64,000 bases of DNA from Corallococcus coralloides DSM 2259 (GTDB lineage Bacteria; Myxococcota; Myxococcia; Myxococcales; Myxococcaceae), in the NCBI RefSeq assembly GCF_000255295.1, contig NC_017030.1, positions 7,104,328 through 7,168,327 on the forward strand. Reading direction: 5' to 3'. The notes under the pieces are model-generated. The model searched no databases and was not told the DNA's origin. It saw nothing but the letters and a program-made list of their open reading frames with translations. Position 1 is the first letter of the stretch. Each line of letters begins with the position of its first letter. Shown piece after piece: positions 55,379 through 64,000 of the stretch. The translations under genes and the position numbers were made by a program.

Positions 55379-55549
55379 ATGGCCCGCGAGGAACTGCATC
55401 CCGGATGGCTGCCGCTGGACCCCGACGAGGCGGACGGCCCCCTCTCGGGCGACGCCTTCTTCGAGGAGGACGAGGCCTTCCACGCCGCCCCTGGCGCCGA
55501 CGCCGCGGACGACCTGGACGCCTTCGATTTCGCCGTCGCCAGCTACTGA
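55379..55549 (+). CDS. small acidic protein, 56 residues
   Basis: A short frame from ATG 55379 has an excellent ribosome site (GGGGAGGA ending eight bases upstream) and ends at TGA 55549. The peptide begins MAREELHPGW and is very acidic: the centre has DEAD-like Asp/Glu/Phe clusters (FFEEDEAF) and ends FDFAVASY. It has no membrane segment or cysteine. A hairpin follows. No family is known to me; the strong ribosome site and amino-acid bias make it a credible gene. Confidence 0.55.
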   Translation: MAREELHPGWLPLDPDEADGPLSGDAFFEEDEAFHAAPGADAADDLDAFDFAVASY

Positions 55550-55554
55550 GAAAC

Positions 55555-55574
55555 CCGTGGCCCCTGAGCCACGG
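55555..55574 (+). terminator. short hairpin after the small acidic gene
   Basis: CCGTGGC (55555-55561) pairs with GCCACGG (55568-55574) around six bases. It lies six bases after the stop codon. There is no T-run, so termination strength is doubtful. The 230 bp that follow, up to the GT2 gene, hold no other gene that I can support. Confidence 0.4.
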
Positions 55575-55810
55575 TGTGGCAGCCCTGTCGCGATCCGACC
55601 GTGATTCTTTCCGGTCCGCTCCCGGATGGGGCAGTAGAAACTTCCAAGAAACCGCGAGACTGCTTCCCGCGTTCGCTTCCCCGGACAGCAGGCGGGTAAC
55701 ACCGGACACAGGGGCCGGGGCGCAATGCCCCCGGGTGGCGGAATGCCCCTCGCGCGTCAGGCCCGGCTGGCTTCTCAGTCGTGGGGCGCCACCGGTATAA
55801 ACCGGGGCCT

Positions 55811-56662
55811 ATGTCATCAGTCGACGTCTCGGTGGTGATGCCCACGTACAAGCGCGAGAAGGACGTGGTGGAGGCCATCTACTCCGCGCTGCGTCAAGAA
55901 GGCGTCCAGGTGGAGGTCATCGTCCTGGACGACTCCGCGGAGGGCACGGCCCGCGACGCGGTGCAGGGCATTGGCGATGCCCGCGTGCGTTACTTCAAGC
56001 AGGAGGTGCCCTCCAAGGGGCGCCCCGCGCTGGTGCGAAACCACGGCGCCACGCTGGCCACGGGCCGCTACCTGCACTTCCTGGACGACGACGACCTGCT
56101 CGCCGAAGGGGCGCTCAAGGCCATGGTGTCGGCGCTGGACGCGCGGCCTGACGCGGGCGTCGCGGTGGGCTGGGTGGTGCCCTTCAGCGAGGATCCGGAG
56201 TGGCTGGAGGACAAGAGCACCTACTTCGAGCGCGTGGCGAAGGTGGGGGCCATGACGCCCAACAGCGCGTGGACGGTGGCGCACATCCTGTTCCTGGGCA
56301 CGCTGTACGTGAACTCCGCGTGCATGGTGCGCCGCGAATACTTCCAGCCCCTGGGCGGGTTCGATCCGAACATCCCCGTCTACGAGGACGTGGACTTCTA
56401 CATGCGCGGCATCCGCCGTTACGGCCACGTCTACGTGAACCGGCCCATCCTCAACTACCGGGTGGGCAAGCCGTCGCTGATGAACGACCTGGGCAAGACG
56501 GGCGCGAAGGTGGAGAAGTCCGTGGCGGAGTCCAACGCCATCATCCACAACAAGTACCGGCGCGAGCACGGCGAGCTGGAGTACCGGCTCCTGCAGATGG
56601 CCACGCGCGCGCTCAAGGGCCGCTTCGGCCTCACGCGCTACCTCCCCCTCAAGCTGCCGTAA
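55811..56662 (+). CDS. GT2-family glycosyltransferase
   Basis: The 283-residue GT-A enzyme has VSVVMPTYKREKDVV at the start, the VLDD strand end (39-41), GRPALVRNHGATLATG and the metal-binding LDDDD at 91-95. VYEDVDFYMRG supplies the catalytic ED-like motif. No membrane spans. It transfers a sugar to an unknown acceptor in the cytoplasm, probably for a surface or capsule glycan. ATG 55811 was preferred over an in-frame codon ten residues upstream because the family starts there. The decarboxylase gene follows 25 bp downstream, so they form an operon. Confidence 0.9.
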   Translation: MSSVDVSVVMPTYKREKDVVEAIYSALRQEGVQVEVIVLDDSAEGTARDAVQGIGDARVRYFKQEVPSKGRPALVRNHGATLATGRYLHFLDDDDLLAEGALKAMVSALDARPDAGVAVGWVVPFSEDPEWLEDKSTYFERVAKVGAMTPNSAWTVAHILFLGTLYVNSACMVRREYFQPLGGFDPNIPVYEDVDFYMRGIRRYGHVYVNRPILNYRVGKPSLMNDLGKTGAKVEKSVAESNAIIHNKYRREHGELEYRLLQMATRALKGRFGLTRYLPLKLP

Positions 56663-56687
56663 GCGTTTCCTGAAAGGGCCTCTCCCC

Positions 56688-58136
56688 GTGAGCCTGCGTC
56701 GTCGTCTCGTTGGAACCGCCAAGCGCCAGTTGAAGCAGACCCTGGGGCCCGTCGTGCAGCGCGCGATGGCCCCCGCCCGCGCCTTCCTCCCCCCGGAGAC
56801 GTGGAGCCTGGAGTCGCGCGGCGGCCAGGGCCTCTTCCTGGAGGGCGTGTCGCTGTCCCAGCTGGCCCAGGAGTACGGCTCGCCGCTGCACGTGGTGCAC
56901 CTGGCGGCGCTGCACCGCAACGCGGACGCGTTCCAGGCGGTGCCCCCGGGCGCGGCGGGCGGCTGCGAGGTGTATTACTCGTACAAGACCAACCCCGTGC
57001 CGGGCGTGCTGTCCGCGCTGCACGCGCGCGGCGTGGGCGCGGAAGTCATCTCCGCCTATGAGCTGTGGCTCGCGCTCAAGCTGGGCGTGGCGCCGGAGCG
57101 CATCGTCTACAACGGCCCGGTGAAGTCGGACGCGTCCATCCGCGAGTCCATCACCCGGGGCATTGGCCTCCTGGCCGCGAACCACCGCGAGGAGCTGGAC
57201 GTCTTCTCGCGCCACGCGGCGGAGCTGGGCAAGCGCCCGCGCGTGGCCGTGCGGGTGACGACGATGTCGGGCTGGACGTCGCAGTTCGGCACGCCCATCG
57301 CGGGCGGACAGGCGATGGCGGCGTACCGGCAGGCGTTGGCCTCCGGCAACCTGGACGTGGTGGGCCTGCACGCGCACCGGGGCGAGCTCATCCGCACGGA
57401 GGCGGAGCTGGAGGGCTTCGTTGGCGCGGTGCTGGACTTCGCGGACGAGCTGCACCGCGAGCTGGGGTTGGACCTGGAGGTGCTGGACCTGGGCGGCAGC
57501 CTCTGCACGCCGACGGTGGAGCACATCGAGCAGCGGGACTGGCGGCTCAACCTCACCTTCCAGCGCGACCTGCCCGCGCCGGACTTCGCGGCGGCGCTCT
57601 CCATCGAGCGGTACGTGGCGAAGGTGGTGGCCCAGGTGGAGGCGCACTACGCGAAGAAGGGCCGCAAGCGCCCGCGCATCTTCCTGGAGCCGGGCCGCGC
57701 GATGACGGGCAACACGCAGCTCTTGCTGGGCCGCGTGCACGCGCTCAAGGACGGCGGCGAGCGGACGTGGGCGGTGCTCGACATGGGCATCAACCACGCC
57801 GAATGCGTGCGCAACGAGTACCACCAGCTCTTCCACGTGGAACGGCCGGCCGCGCCCGCGCACCGGGCGTACACGGTGGTGGGCCCCATCTGCACCCCGG
57901 CGGACACGCTGTACCACGCGGTGCGACTGCCGGAGCTGAAGGTGGGCGACACGCTGGCCATCATGGACGCGGGCGCGTACTTCGTGCCCTTCGGCACGTC
58001 CTTCTCCTTCCCGCAGCCGGCCATCGTGGGCGTGGAGGGCGGGAAGGTGCGACGGCTGCGCCGCGCGGAGACGCACGAGGACCTGATCACCTTCGATGAC
58101 CTGGTCCCCGCGGCCCCTGCGCGCGCGGCGAGCTAG
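56688..58136 (+). CDS. fold-type III PLP decarboxylase (diaminopimelate/ornithine decarboxylase-like)
   Basis: The 482-residue protein binds PLP through Lys100 in YYSYKTNP. Other family points are GAEVISAYEL, the GLHAHRGE segment, LDLGGS, EPGRAMTG and the C-terminal GPICTPADTL, where the Cys lies near the active site of the partner subunit. About 45 extra residues at the N-terminus are basic and not conserved. Lysine biosynthesis is unlikely as sole role: placement in an operon with a GT2 suggests decarboxylation of an amino acid used in a secondary or surface product. GTG 56688 follows AAAGGG. Confidence 0.87.
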   Translation: MSLRRRLVGTAKRQLKQTLGPVVQRAMAPARAFLPPETWSLESRGGQGLFLEGVSLSQLAQEYGSPLHVVHLAALHRNADAFQAVPPGAAGGCEVYYSYKTNPVPGVLSALHARGVGAEVISAYELWLALKLGVAPERIVYNGPVKSDASIRESITRGIGLLAANHREELDVFSRHAAELGKRPRVAVRVTTMSGWTSQFGTPIAGGQAMAAYRQALASGNLDVVGLHAHRGELIRTEAELEGFVGAVLDFADELHRELGLDLEVLDLGGSLCTPTVEHIEQRDWRLNLTFQRDLPAPDFAAALSIERYVAKVVAQVEAHYAKKGRKRPRIFLEPGRAMTGNTQLLLGRVHALKDGGERTWAVLDMGINHAECVRNEYHQLFHVERPAAPAHRAYTVVGPICTPADTLYHAVRLPELKVGDTLAIMDAGAYFVPFGTSFSFPQPAIVGVEGGKVRRLRRAETHEDLITFDDLVPAAPARAAS

Positions 58137-58141
58137 CGGCC

Positions 58142-61100
58142 CTACGCCTGGGGCCGCCGCTTCCGCGAACGCCTCGCGGATGCGAAGAGGCCAATGAGTG
58201 CGAGGCTCCACGGCGCTGAAGCCGGCGTCGCCTGACACCCGCAGCCTCCGGAGTCGGTCTCCGGCACGTTGGGGCCAGGGCCAGCATCCGGGGCGCCTGC
58301 GTCCGTTGAACCGGCATCCTCCGAGCCCGCGTCCGTAGCTCCGGCGTCGGTCGAGCCCGCATCCGCGGTGCCTGCGTCCTGCACGCCGGCATCCGCAGTG
58401 CCCGCATCCTCGGCTCCGGCGTCGGTGGTGCCCGCGTCCTGAGCACCCGCGTCGGCCGTGCCCGCATCCTCCGAGCCCGCGTCCGGAGCACCGGCATCCT
58501 CGGTGCCCGCATCCGGCTCACCGGCGTCCCCCGTGCCCGCGTCCGGAGCACCCGCATCGGGCGTGCCCGCATCCGGCCCGGGGAGCGGCGTCACGGTGAT
58601 GTGGAAGGTGCACGTCCCGGTGTTCCCGGAGCTGTCCGTCGCCGTGAAGGTCACCGGCGTCACTCCCACCGGGAAGCTCCCGCCCGACGCGGTGTCCGCG
58701 CTCGCGGTGGGCACCTCGCCCGAATCATCGTGCACGGTCGCGGCCGGGAACGTCACGACCGCGCCCGCCTCACTCGAGGCAGGCACCGTCGCGTCCCGAG
58801 GACAGGCGAGCCTGGGCGGGCGGGTGTCCGGGATGAGTCCCGACAGCTGGAACAACGCCCGTCCCGTCCCGTCGCTCGCGGAGAAGTAGACGGCCGAGCC
58901 ATTCACCGTGAGCCGCTGGGGACTCGATGAGGCCGGCCCGGCGAGGACGTCCGAGACGAGCGTGGGCTCCCCCGTGGGCGAGTCCAGCCGCCACAACTCG
59001 CGGCCCCCGGCGGGTGTCTCCGCCACGAAGAGCAACGGCCCCGACGGCGAGACCAGCGTGAGCTGATCCGGCAGCGACGAGCCACGCCCCGGATGCAGGT
59101 CCGCCACCCGCACCGTGCCCTGCGCCGTCCCGTCCGTGCGCCACAGCTCCGTCCCCGACGCATCCTCCTTCCCAGCGAAGAAGGCGATGTCGCCCCAGCT
59201 GACGAAGCCCTCGGAGGAACCGAGCGCGACGGCCGAGCCCACCGGCTGCGTCCCCTGCGCCGTTCCGTCCGTCGTCCACAAGCGGTTCGCGGAGGTCTGG
59301 GCCCAGAAGATGACCCGGTCCCGCAGGGGGTGGAGGCGAAAGGGCGACGAGCTGCTCGCGCCGGAATTGATGTCGGCCACGCGCACGGTCCCGGCAGGGG
59401 TCCCGTCCGTCTTCCACAGCTCCCGGCCCGAGGTGCCGTCATCGGCGGAGAAGAGGGTCAGCGCACCCAGGGGCGCGAAGCCCGAAGGCTCGGAGCTCTT
59501 CGAGCCCACCGCGATGTCCTTCAGGACGAAGGTTCCGCCCGGCGTGCCGTCGCTCGTGTACAGCTCGTTGCCCAGCGAGGAGTTGAGCCCCGTGAGGTAG
59601 ACCCTGCCGTTGGAGACGCCCAGGTTGCGCGCGTTCAGCACGCCGGGGTTGGTCAGGCGCGTCCCCGCTTCGGTGCCATCCGTCTGCCATAGCCCCACGG
59701 ACAGGTTCGGGGTGTTGGCGATGAAGAAGCCGAGCCCGTTCGGCAGCACGAGGACGCCCTCCAGGACGGAGCCCGGCAGAATCTTGAAGGCCTCCGTGCC
59801 CTCGGCGGTCGCATCGGTCATCCACAAGCTCAGTCCGCGAGCGATGAGCAGGCGCTCTCCGAAAGGGCTCATGAGGGGGACGTAAACGGTCTCGGGCATC
59901 GCGGGCGCGAGCACCCGGGTCCCCGCGGCCGTGCCATCCGAGCGCCAGACGACGTAGCCCCCGGACGCGGTGGGCACGCCCAGCATGAGCCAGTCGTCGA
60001 AGGCCCGCATCCCGGAGGTGTCTCCCTGGCGCTGGGCGGGGGTGACGTCCTTGACCATCCGGGTCCCGGCCTCGGTGCCGTCGGTCCGCCACACCTCCTG
60101 GCCGTGGACGCCGTCGTCCGCGGGGAAGAGGACCACGCCGCCCAGGCGCACGCTTTCGCTCAGGTCCAGCCCATAGCGGCCCCCGGTCGGCTGCGGCGAG
60201 ACGACGTCCTTCAGCAGGACGGTGCCGTTCGCGGTGCCGTCCGTCTTCCACAGCACCCCGGACCCACTGGGGGTCAGCCCCACGAAGACCAGCCCGCCGT
60301 CGACCTGGAGGAACTCCGGCCCCACGAACCCGCTCGAGGTGCCCGGGTTGACGTCCTTGAGCATCCCGCTGCCCGCGACGGTTCCATCCGAGGACCACGG
60401 CTCGCATCCGGACTGCGAGGTGCACGCGGAGAAGTAGAGCCGGTCGCCCAGGCGCGTCACCCCGCGGGGGTTCGAATCGGCGCTGCCCGGCCGCAGGTCG
60501 AGCACCTGCGTGCCCGCCGCCGTGCCGTCCGTGGCGCACAGCTCCGTGCCGGTGGCCGGCGTGTAGCACAGCATGTACGCGCGCCCGTCCAGGGTCGCGA
60601 AGCCCGTATCGGAGGTGCCCACGACGTAGGTGTTGGCGGCGTGGAGCAGCAACGTGGTGCCCGCCGCCGTGCCGTCCGTGGCGAAGAGGGAGCGGCTGGT
60701 GGACGTGGAGGCCGCCGAGAAGATCAGCTTGCCGTCGAGCTCTCCCAGCAGCACGGGACTGCCCGCCGCGCCTCCCGGGCCCACGTCCGCGACCAGGACC
60801 GTGCCCTCCGCCGTGCCGTCCGTGGCGCACAGCTCGATGCCCGCGCTCCCGGTGCCCAGGGCGCAGGCGAAATACAGCCGGTCCCCCATCACCCGCCACG
60901 AGCCGGTGAACTGCTCCGCCGTCACCTTCATCGCCGCCGTGGCGATGACCTGCGTTCCCTGCGCCGTGCCGTCCGAGCGGTAGAGCGACGTGCCCACGCT
61001 GAAGTAGAGCGCGTCCTTGAAGACGACCGGCGGCGTGGGGCTGGACGCGAAGGGCGTGTCCAGCATGAGCCGCGTGCCCTCGGGAGTGCCGTCCGACGTC

Positions 61101-61486
61101 CAGAGGTCCTCCACCTGGAGCCAGTAGGCCCGCCCCCCCAGCGTGACCATGTGGGGCTCGTTCTGGAAGGAGTCCACCGTCGGCGCCAGGTCGCGCACGA
61201 GCGACGTCCCGGCCTCCGTTCCATCCGTGCGGAAGAGGCCCTTGCGGGTCCTGGAGAAGAACAGGGCGAAGCCGTCCACCTCCGTGAACCCGGCCGGAAG
61301 CGTGTCCTGCTTCGTGGCCGTGGCGGTGGAGAAGGCCGTCACCTTCGCCACCGACGTCAGGCCCTGGGTGCGCGCTTCCAACACGCTCGCGGCCCCGGCC
61401 GGTTCCTCGTTCGTGCAAGCCAACAGCCCCAGGGCGCAAAGGCCCCCCAGCGCGCCTGCGCGCGCGCCCCCCATGCGTCGTTTCAT
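58142..61486 (-). CDS. ELWxxDGTxxGT-repeat surface lipoprotein with HYR-like domain, DAG stalk and MYXO-CTERM-like tail
   Basis: The 1114-residue protein has lipobox LLAC (Cys24). Residues about 70-880 hold 16 copies of an (E)LWxTDGTxxGT repeat, probably a beta-propeller. A HYR/Ig-like domain (starting near [17 protein letters not shown]) is next. Twenty DAG units with a five-residue period make a stalk, and the end is GCGC, a hydrophobic helix and RRSRKRR. The last part matches the MYXO-CTERM sorting signal cut at the membrane by a rhombosortase/myxosortase-like enzyme. So it would be an exposed envelope or secreted protein. ATG 61486 has AGGT close upstream. The ligand is unknown. Confidence 0.9.
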   Translation of the reverse strand: MKRRMGGARAGALGGLCALGLLACTNEEPAGAASVLEARTQGLTSVAKVTAFSTATATKQDTLPAGFTEVDGFALFFSRTRKGLFRTDGTEAGTSLVRDLAPTVDSFQNEPHMVTLGGRAYWLQVEDLWTSDGTPEGTRLMLDTPFASSPTPPVVFKDALYFSVGTSLYRSDGTAQGTQVIATAAMKVTAEQFTGSWRVMGDRLYFACALGTGSAGIELCATDGTAEGTVLVADVGPGGAAGSPVLLGELDGKLIFSAASTSTSRSLFATDGTAAGTTLLLHAANTYVVGTSDTGFATLDGRAYMLCYTPATGTELCATDGTAAGTQVLDLRPGSADSNPRGVTRLGDRLYFSACTSQSGCEPWSSDGTVAGSGMLKDVNPGTSSGFVGPEFLQVDGGLVFVGLTPSGSGVLWKTDGTANGTVLLKDVVSPQPTGGRYGLDLSESVRLGGVVLFPADDGVHGQEVWRTDGTEAGTRMVKDVTPAQRQGDTSGMRAFDDWLMLGVPTASGGYVVWRSDGTAAGTRVLAPAMPETVYVPLMSPFGERLLIARGLSLWMTDATAEGTEAFKILPGSVLEGVLVLPNGLGFFIANTPNLSVGLWQTDGTEAGTRLTNPGVLNARNLGVSNGRVYLTGLNSSLGNELYTSDGTPGGTFVLKDIAVGSKSSEPSGFAPLGALTLFSADDGTSGRELWKTDGTPAGTVRVADINSGASSSSPFRLHPLRDRVIFWAQTSANRLWTTDGTAQGTQPVGSAVALGSSEGFVSWGDIAFFAGKEDASGTELWRTDGTAQGTVRVADLHPGRGSSLPDQLTLVSPSGPLLFVAETPAGGRELWRLDSPTGEPTLVSDVLAGPASSSPQRLTVNGSAVYFSASDGTGRALFQLSGLIPDTRPPRLACPRDATVPASSEAGAVVTFPAATVHDDSGEVPTASADTASGGSFPVGVTPVTFTATDSSGNTGTCTFHITVTPLPGPDAGTPDAGAPDAGTGDAGEPDAGTEDAGAPDAGSEDAGTADAGAQDAGTTDAGAEDAGTADAGVQDAGTADAGSTDAGATDAGSEDAGSTDAGAPDAGPGPNVPETDSGGCGCQATPASAPWSLALIGLFASARRSRKRRPQA
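58280..58576. repeat. 15-bp-period DAG-coding repeat tract
   Basis: About 20 imperfect 15-bp units encode xxDAG repeats of the surface-protein stalk. Units vary at the first two codons and at wobble positions. Tract length is likely to differ between strains. Though regular, it is inside a reading frame and has no spacers, so it is not a CRISPR array. Confidence 0.9.
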
Positions 61487-61499
61487 GTGACCTGCTCGT

Positions 61500-62819
61500 C
61501 TAGCGGTTGAAGACCATCATCCGAAGGAAGGCGCGGGGGTGGCGCGCGGCCCCGTACGAGATGGTGGCCAGCTCCACCGCCGCGGGCGTCATGTCGTCCC
61601 GGTCGATGAGCGGATCCACGGCCGTCGCCTTGTGGGTGTTGAACCACTGCCGCCACTGCCGGGCTTCGTCCGCCGGCAGCGCGCCGGACAGCCGCTGGAG
61701 GTTGAGCAGCATCTCCAGCGCGATGCGGTTGCAGAACACCGCGTCCTCGTGCGCGGCGCTGGCGTCGCGTGCGTCCTCCACCGCGCGCTTGAGCGCGTCC
61801 CGGTCCCCGGTGGCCGCGTGGTACGCGAGCAGCGGCAGGGGCAGCCCCCGCGCGATGTCGAAGCCCATCTGCCCGTAGAAGCGCGGGTTGAAGTCGATGA
61901 GGAGGTACGAGTCCTTCGTCTGGATGAACTCCACCTCGAAGACGCCGTGGTAGCCCAGCTTCTTGCACAGCCGGGTGAGGCCCTCGACCAGGTCCGGGCG
62001 CAGCGGCGCGGACTCGAAGCAGACGCCCACGCCCAGGCGGCGCGGACGCTGGAGGACCTTCATCGCGGCGCGGGCCTCGAAGAGCTCGCCGGACTCATCC
62101 ACGAAGCCGGAGAGGCTGTAGATGCCCTCCGCGGCCTCCGGGTGGAACTCCTGCACCATGGGGTTCACCACGGCCGGGTCGAACTTCACGAGCATGGGCG
62201 CGTAGGTGTCCCGCGCGAACTCGCGGTACTCGCGCGCCAGGTCGTCCGGCGAGGACACCGGCTGGCCCTTGCGGTGCGTGGCGTGGAGGATCTGCGTGGT
62301 GGGCTTGAGCAGCACCGGGAAGTTCGCCTGGCGGCGCACCGCTTCCAGGTCCTCCTCCGACTGGGGGAACCAGGTGCGCGGCAGGTGCAGGCCCACCTCC
62401 GTGCCCACTTCGTAGAGGCGGCGCTTGTTGAGCAGGCCGTACACCGCGTCCACGCCCGGGTCGTAGAGGTGGAAGAGGTCCTCCAGCTTGGAGCGGTGCG
62501 CGGAGATGAGCCACGCCAGCTCGTCGCTCGTCGGATAGAGCACGTGCTTGACGGGCTCGCGCAGGCCGAAGTCCACCAGCCACTGGAGGAAGGCCTCCGG
62601 CTGGGACTCCGGCGGGCACTGCACGCGGCGGCTGACGAAGCGCGAGTAGCTGGCCGGCCCCAACCGGCCGGTGTCCGCCACCGTCACGTCCACGCCGTGG
62701 CGGCCCAGACAGCGGGCGGCGGCCAGGGTGCCGTAGAAGTTGGCGGAGAACAGCAACGCGGGGGGCCGGGCCGCGATGACGGCCGCGGGGGCCTCATCGG
62801 AGTAGGCGGCCTCTTCCAT
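61500..62819 (-). CDS. ATP-grasp domain protein
   Basis: The protein is 439 residues from ATG 62819, which sits six bases after GGAG and just ahead of the PALLFSANFYGTLAAARCLG strand. An N-terminal pre-ATP-grasp Rossmann fold leads to the ATP-grasp domain (PVLLKPTTQILH for the phosphate loop, FEVEFIQTKDSYLLIDFNPRFYG with the metal-binding Glu and Asn). It would ligate a carboxylate to an amine or thiol by an acyl-phosphate, as in carnosine or peptide ligases. An open frame continues upstream to 62999 with a signal-like leader, but a periplasmic ATP enzyme makes little sense. It converges with nothing and ends 13 bp from the surface-protein start on the same strand. Confidence 0.85.
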   Translation of the reverse strand: MEEAAYSDEAPAAVIAARPPALLFSANFYGTLAAARCLGRHGVDVTVADTGRLGPASYSRFVSRRVQCPPESQPEAFLQWLVDFGLREPVKHVLYPTSDELAWLISAHRSKLEDLFHLYDPGVDAVYGLLNKRRLYEVGTEVGLHLPRTWFPQSEEDLEAVRRQANFPVLLKPTTQILHATHRKGQPVSSPDDLAREYREFARDTYAPMLVKFDPAVVNPMVQEFHPEAAEGIYSLSGFVDESGELFEARAAMKVLQRPRRLGVGVCFESAPLRPDLVEGLTRLCKKLGYHGVFEVEFIQTKDSYLLIDFNPRFYGQMGFDIARGLPLPLLAYHAATGDRDALKRAVEDARDASAAHEDAVFCNRIALEMLLNLQRLSGALPADEARQWRQWFNTHKATAVDPLIDRDDMTPAAVELATISYGAARHPRAFLRMMVFNR

Positions 62820-63123
62820 CTCATGCTCCAGTTTCGCGGGGTCGGCCTCGCGGCGCGCGCGCGCGGAGGAACGACGGGATTGGCGGTGGGGACGCTGCGC
62901 GAGACGACCCCCTCCAAGCTCGGAGGTCGACGGGCCGGCGGCGGACGAGGTGCTTGCCATCAGCCCCGCGGCGAGAAGCGTCAGAAGGTGCCTGTTCATG
63001 TCGAAGCCGTCTGCCTCTGGCGAAGCGGGGGGCCGCCGGAAGCTGAATTCCCGACAGAATACCTTTTCCGGCGGCGCTTGGGACCGGCTCCCGCATGATT
63101 GCACCCCCAAGGAGTGACCGGGC
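62820..63123. other. gap of about 300 bp upstream of the ATP-grasp gene
   Basis: Apart from the in-frame upstream extension of the ATP-grasp gene discussed there (to 62999), I see no gene. The stretch 63000-63110 is somewhat AT-richer and may carry a promoter on the minus strand. No clear hairpin or repeat was found. Confidence 0.4.
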
Positions 63124-63978
63124 TCAGGCGGGAGTGCCGCCGGGCGGGCTCCAGCGCAGGAATCCCCGGGCCAGGAGCCACGCGTCGGTCGCGACCCCTG
63201 GCGTCGTTCTCGCGAGGCGCACGGCGGACTCGGCGAAGGCGTCCGGAGGCGCGGTGTGGCCCTCCGTGCGCGCGGCCTTCCATGCCGCCTCCCACGCCTG
63301 GAAGAAGGCGTGCATGGGGTCGCCAGGGCGGACGCGGCGGCGCAGGTCGCGGGGCAGCCAGTCGCGCAGGAGCAGCGGCGCGAAGCCCCGGGAGAAGTCG
63401 GTGTGGAAGAGGAGGCCCTCGCGCGTGGGGGCTTCCGTTTCCGGTGTCCGGCGCAGCAGGTGGGCCACCAGCACCGCGCCGTCCGTGTCGGAGGAGCCCT
63501 CCACCAGCAGCCCCCCGGGCAGCAGGTGCCGCGACATCGCGCGGTGGGCCTCCGGGATGCGCTCCGGCGCGCCCTGGCGCAGGAGGTTCATGGCGCGCAC
63601 CAGGCGGGCGGGTTCGTCCGGTGTCAGCGGGAGCGCGAAGCCGCCCTCGCGAAAGTGCGTGCGCGCATCCGCGTGGTCTCGCGCGGCGGCCGTGGCGCGC
63701 TCGGGGTCCAGCTCCACGCCCACCACGGACAGCTCCGGGTTCAGCGCGCGAAAGGCGCTGGCGCTCTCCAGCGTGGTCCACGGGTGCTCCCCGAAGCCCA
63801 CGTCCACGAAGGCCGCGCGAGCCCAGGGGCCGTCGTCACGCGTGAGCAACGGGGCCTCGAGCTGGCACAGGTACGCGTCCAGTGCGCGCAGCCGCCCACG
63901 CGCGGTCCTCCCCCGGGTGCGGGTGTCCAGTTCCTGGGCCATGGGCACGACATGGGCGCTCCGGGCCGGAGGCGTCAA
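63124..63978 (-). CDS. class I SAM-dependent methyltransferase-like protein
   Basis: The 284-residue protein has a Rossmann-like motif I AFVDVGFGEHPWTT (about 54-67) and motif II VVGVELDPERA, separated by a short insert; ALPLTPDE lies later and LLPGGLLVEGSSD reads as motif post-III. The second half (HTDFSRGFAPLLLRDWLPRDLRRR) is helical and unlike standard methyltransferases. Motif I lacks the usual GxGxG (it is GFGEHP), so cofactor binding is not certain. TTG 63978 is preceded six bases upstream by GGAGGGG; ATG 63942 is the alternative. Near the window edge; substrate unknown. Confidence 0.7.
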   Translation of the reverse strand: MTPPARSAHVVPMAQELDTRTRGRTARGRLRALDAYLCQLEAPLLTRDDGPWARAAFVDVGFGEHPWTTLESASAFRALNPELSVVGVELDPERATAAARDHADARTHFREGGFALPLTPDEPARLVRAMNLLRQGAPERIPEAHRAMSRHLLPGGLLVEGSSDTDGAVLVAHLLRRTPETEAPTREGLLFHTDFSRGFAPLLLRDWLPRDLRRRVRPGDPMHAFFQAWEAAWKAARTEGHTAPPDAFAESAVRLARTTPGVATDAWLLARGFLRWSPPGGTPA

Positions 63979-64000
63979 GCGTTCCCCTCCGGTTGTAGCG

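Noticed and set aside
58280-58576. Regular short repeats that resemble a CRISPR or minisatellite array
   Set aside because: The 15-bp units are in frame, code for DAG repeats and have no spacers or cas genes.

Overview
The window is a high-GC (about 70 %), densely packed bacterial chromosome segment with no rRNA, tRNA, insertion sequence or CRISPR array that I can see. Several lineage markers point to a myxobacterium of the Myxococcaceae (Corallococcus/Myxococcus/Pyxidicoccus type; genus inferred, not proven). These are a DUF2378 protein, a DUF2381 protein next to a Ser/Thr kinase, a surface protein ending in a MYXO-CTERM-like tail after a long DAG-repeat stalk, a double-length UvrA, and an EF-G of the kind shared by deltaproteobacteria and mitochondria. 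GTG and TTG starts and 1-4 bp start/stop overlaps are common.

Layout. 1-5.9 kb: start of an alpha-2-macroglobulin-like lipoprotein (cut by the window edge), a TrmH/TrmJ-type RNA methyltransferase, an S4-type pseudouridine synthase, an SthA-like transhydrogenase and two small genes. 6.0-10.2 kb: EF-G, a strong terminator and a Uup-like ABC-F ATPase. 10.3-16.5 kb: an envelope protein, an OPT transporter behind a SlyD-type isomerase, a dicarboxylate/glutamate symporter, a 2OG-Fe(II) oxygenase-like protein and an orphan DNA methyltransferase. 16.5-24.5 kb is the most accessory part: a lipoprotein with a C-terminal PD-(D/E)XK (VRR-NUC-like) nuclease motif coupled to a DUF3396-type immunity gene, then a DUF2381 protein, a membrane Ser/Thr kinase with a lipoprotein-like second half, and a translationally coupled YcaO-TfuA pair facing a peroxiredoxin.

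24.6-28.8 kb: an ECF sigma / zinc-finger anti-sigma / periplasmic-protein operon, a DUF4136 lipoprotein, a membrane-anchored lipoprotein and a glutathione peroxidase. 28.8-34.1 kb: a 1767-residue tandem UvrA. 34.3-43.3 kb: a trypsin-like protease, DUF2378, an M4 metalloprotease with an internal P-like domain and no signal peptide, an M18 aminopeptidase, a second oxygenase-like protein, an unknown protein, a short acyl-CoA dehydrogenase-like protein and a SET-domain methyltransferase with a histone-H1-like tail. 43.4-55.2 kb: mostly housekeeping (DUF423, GT87-like transferase, Mug glycosylase, CysQ-like phosphatase, two GNATs, GlnRS, GT4, hydrolase, Bpt aminoacyl-transferase). 55.4-64 kb: a small acidic ORF, a GT2 plus PLP decarboxylase operon, the repeat surface protein, an ATP-grasp enzyme and a methyltransferase-like protein.

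The best candidates for something new are the lipoprotein nuclease/immunity pair, which looks like a kin-discrimination toxin delivered by outer-membrane exchange (SitA/SitI-like), and the YcaO-TfuA pair with no visible precursor peptide. Next come the SET protein with its Lys/Ala/Ser tail and the tandem UvrA. All functions are inferred from reading motifs; no database search was run.
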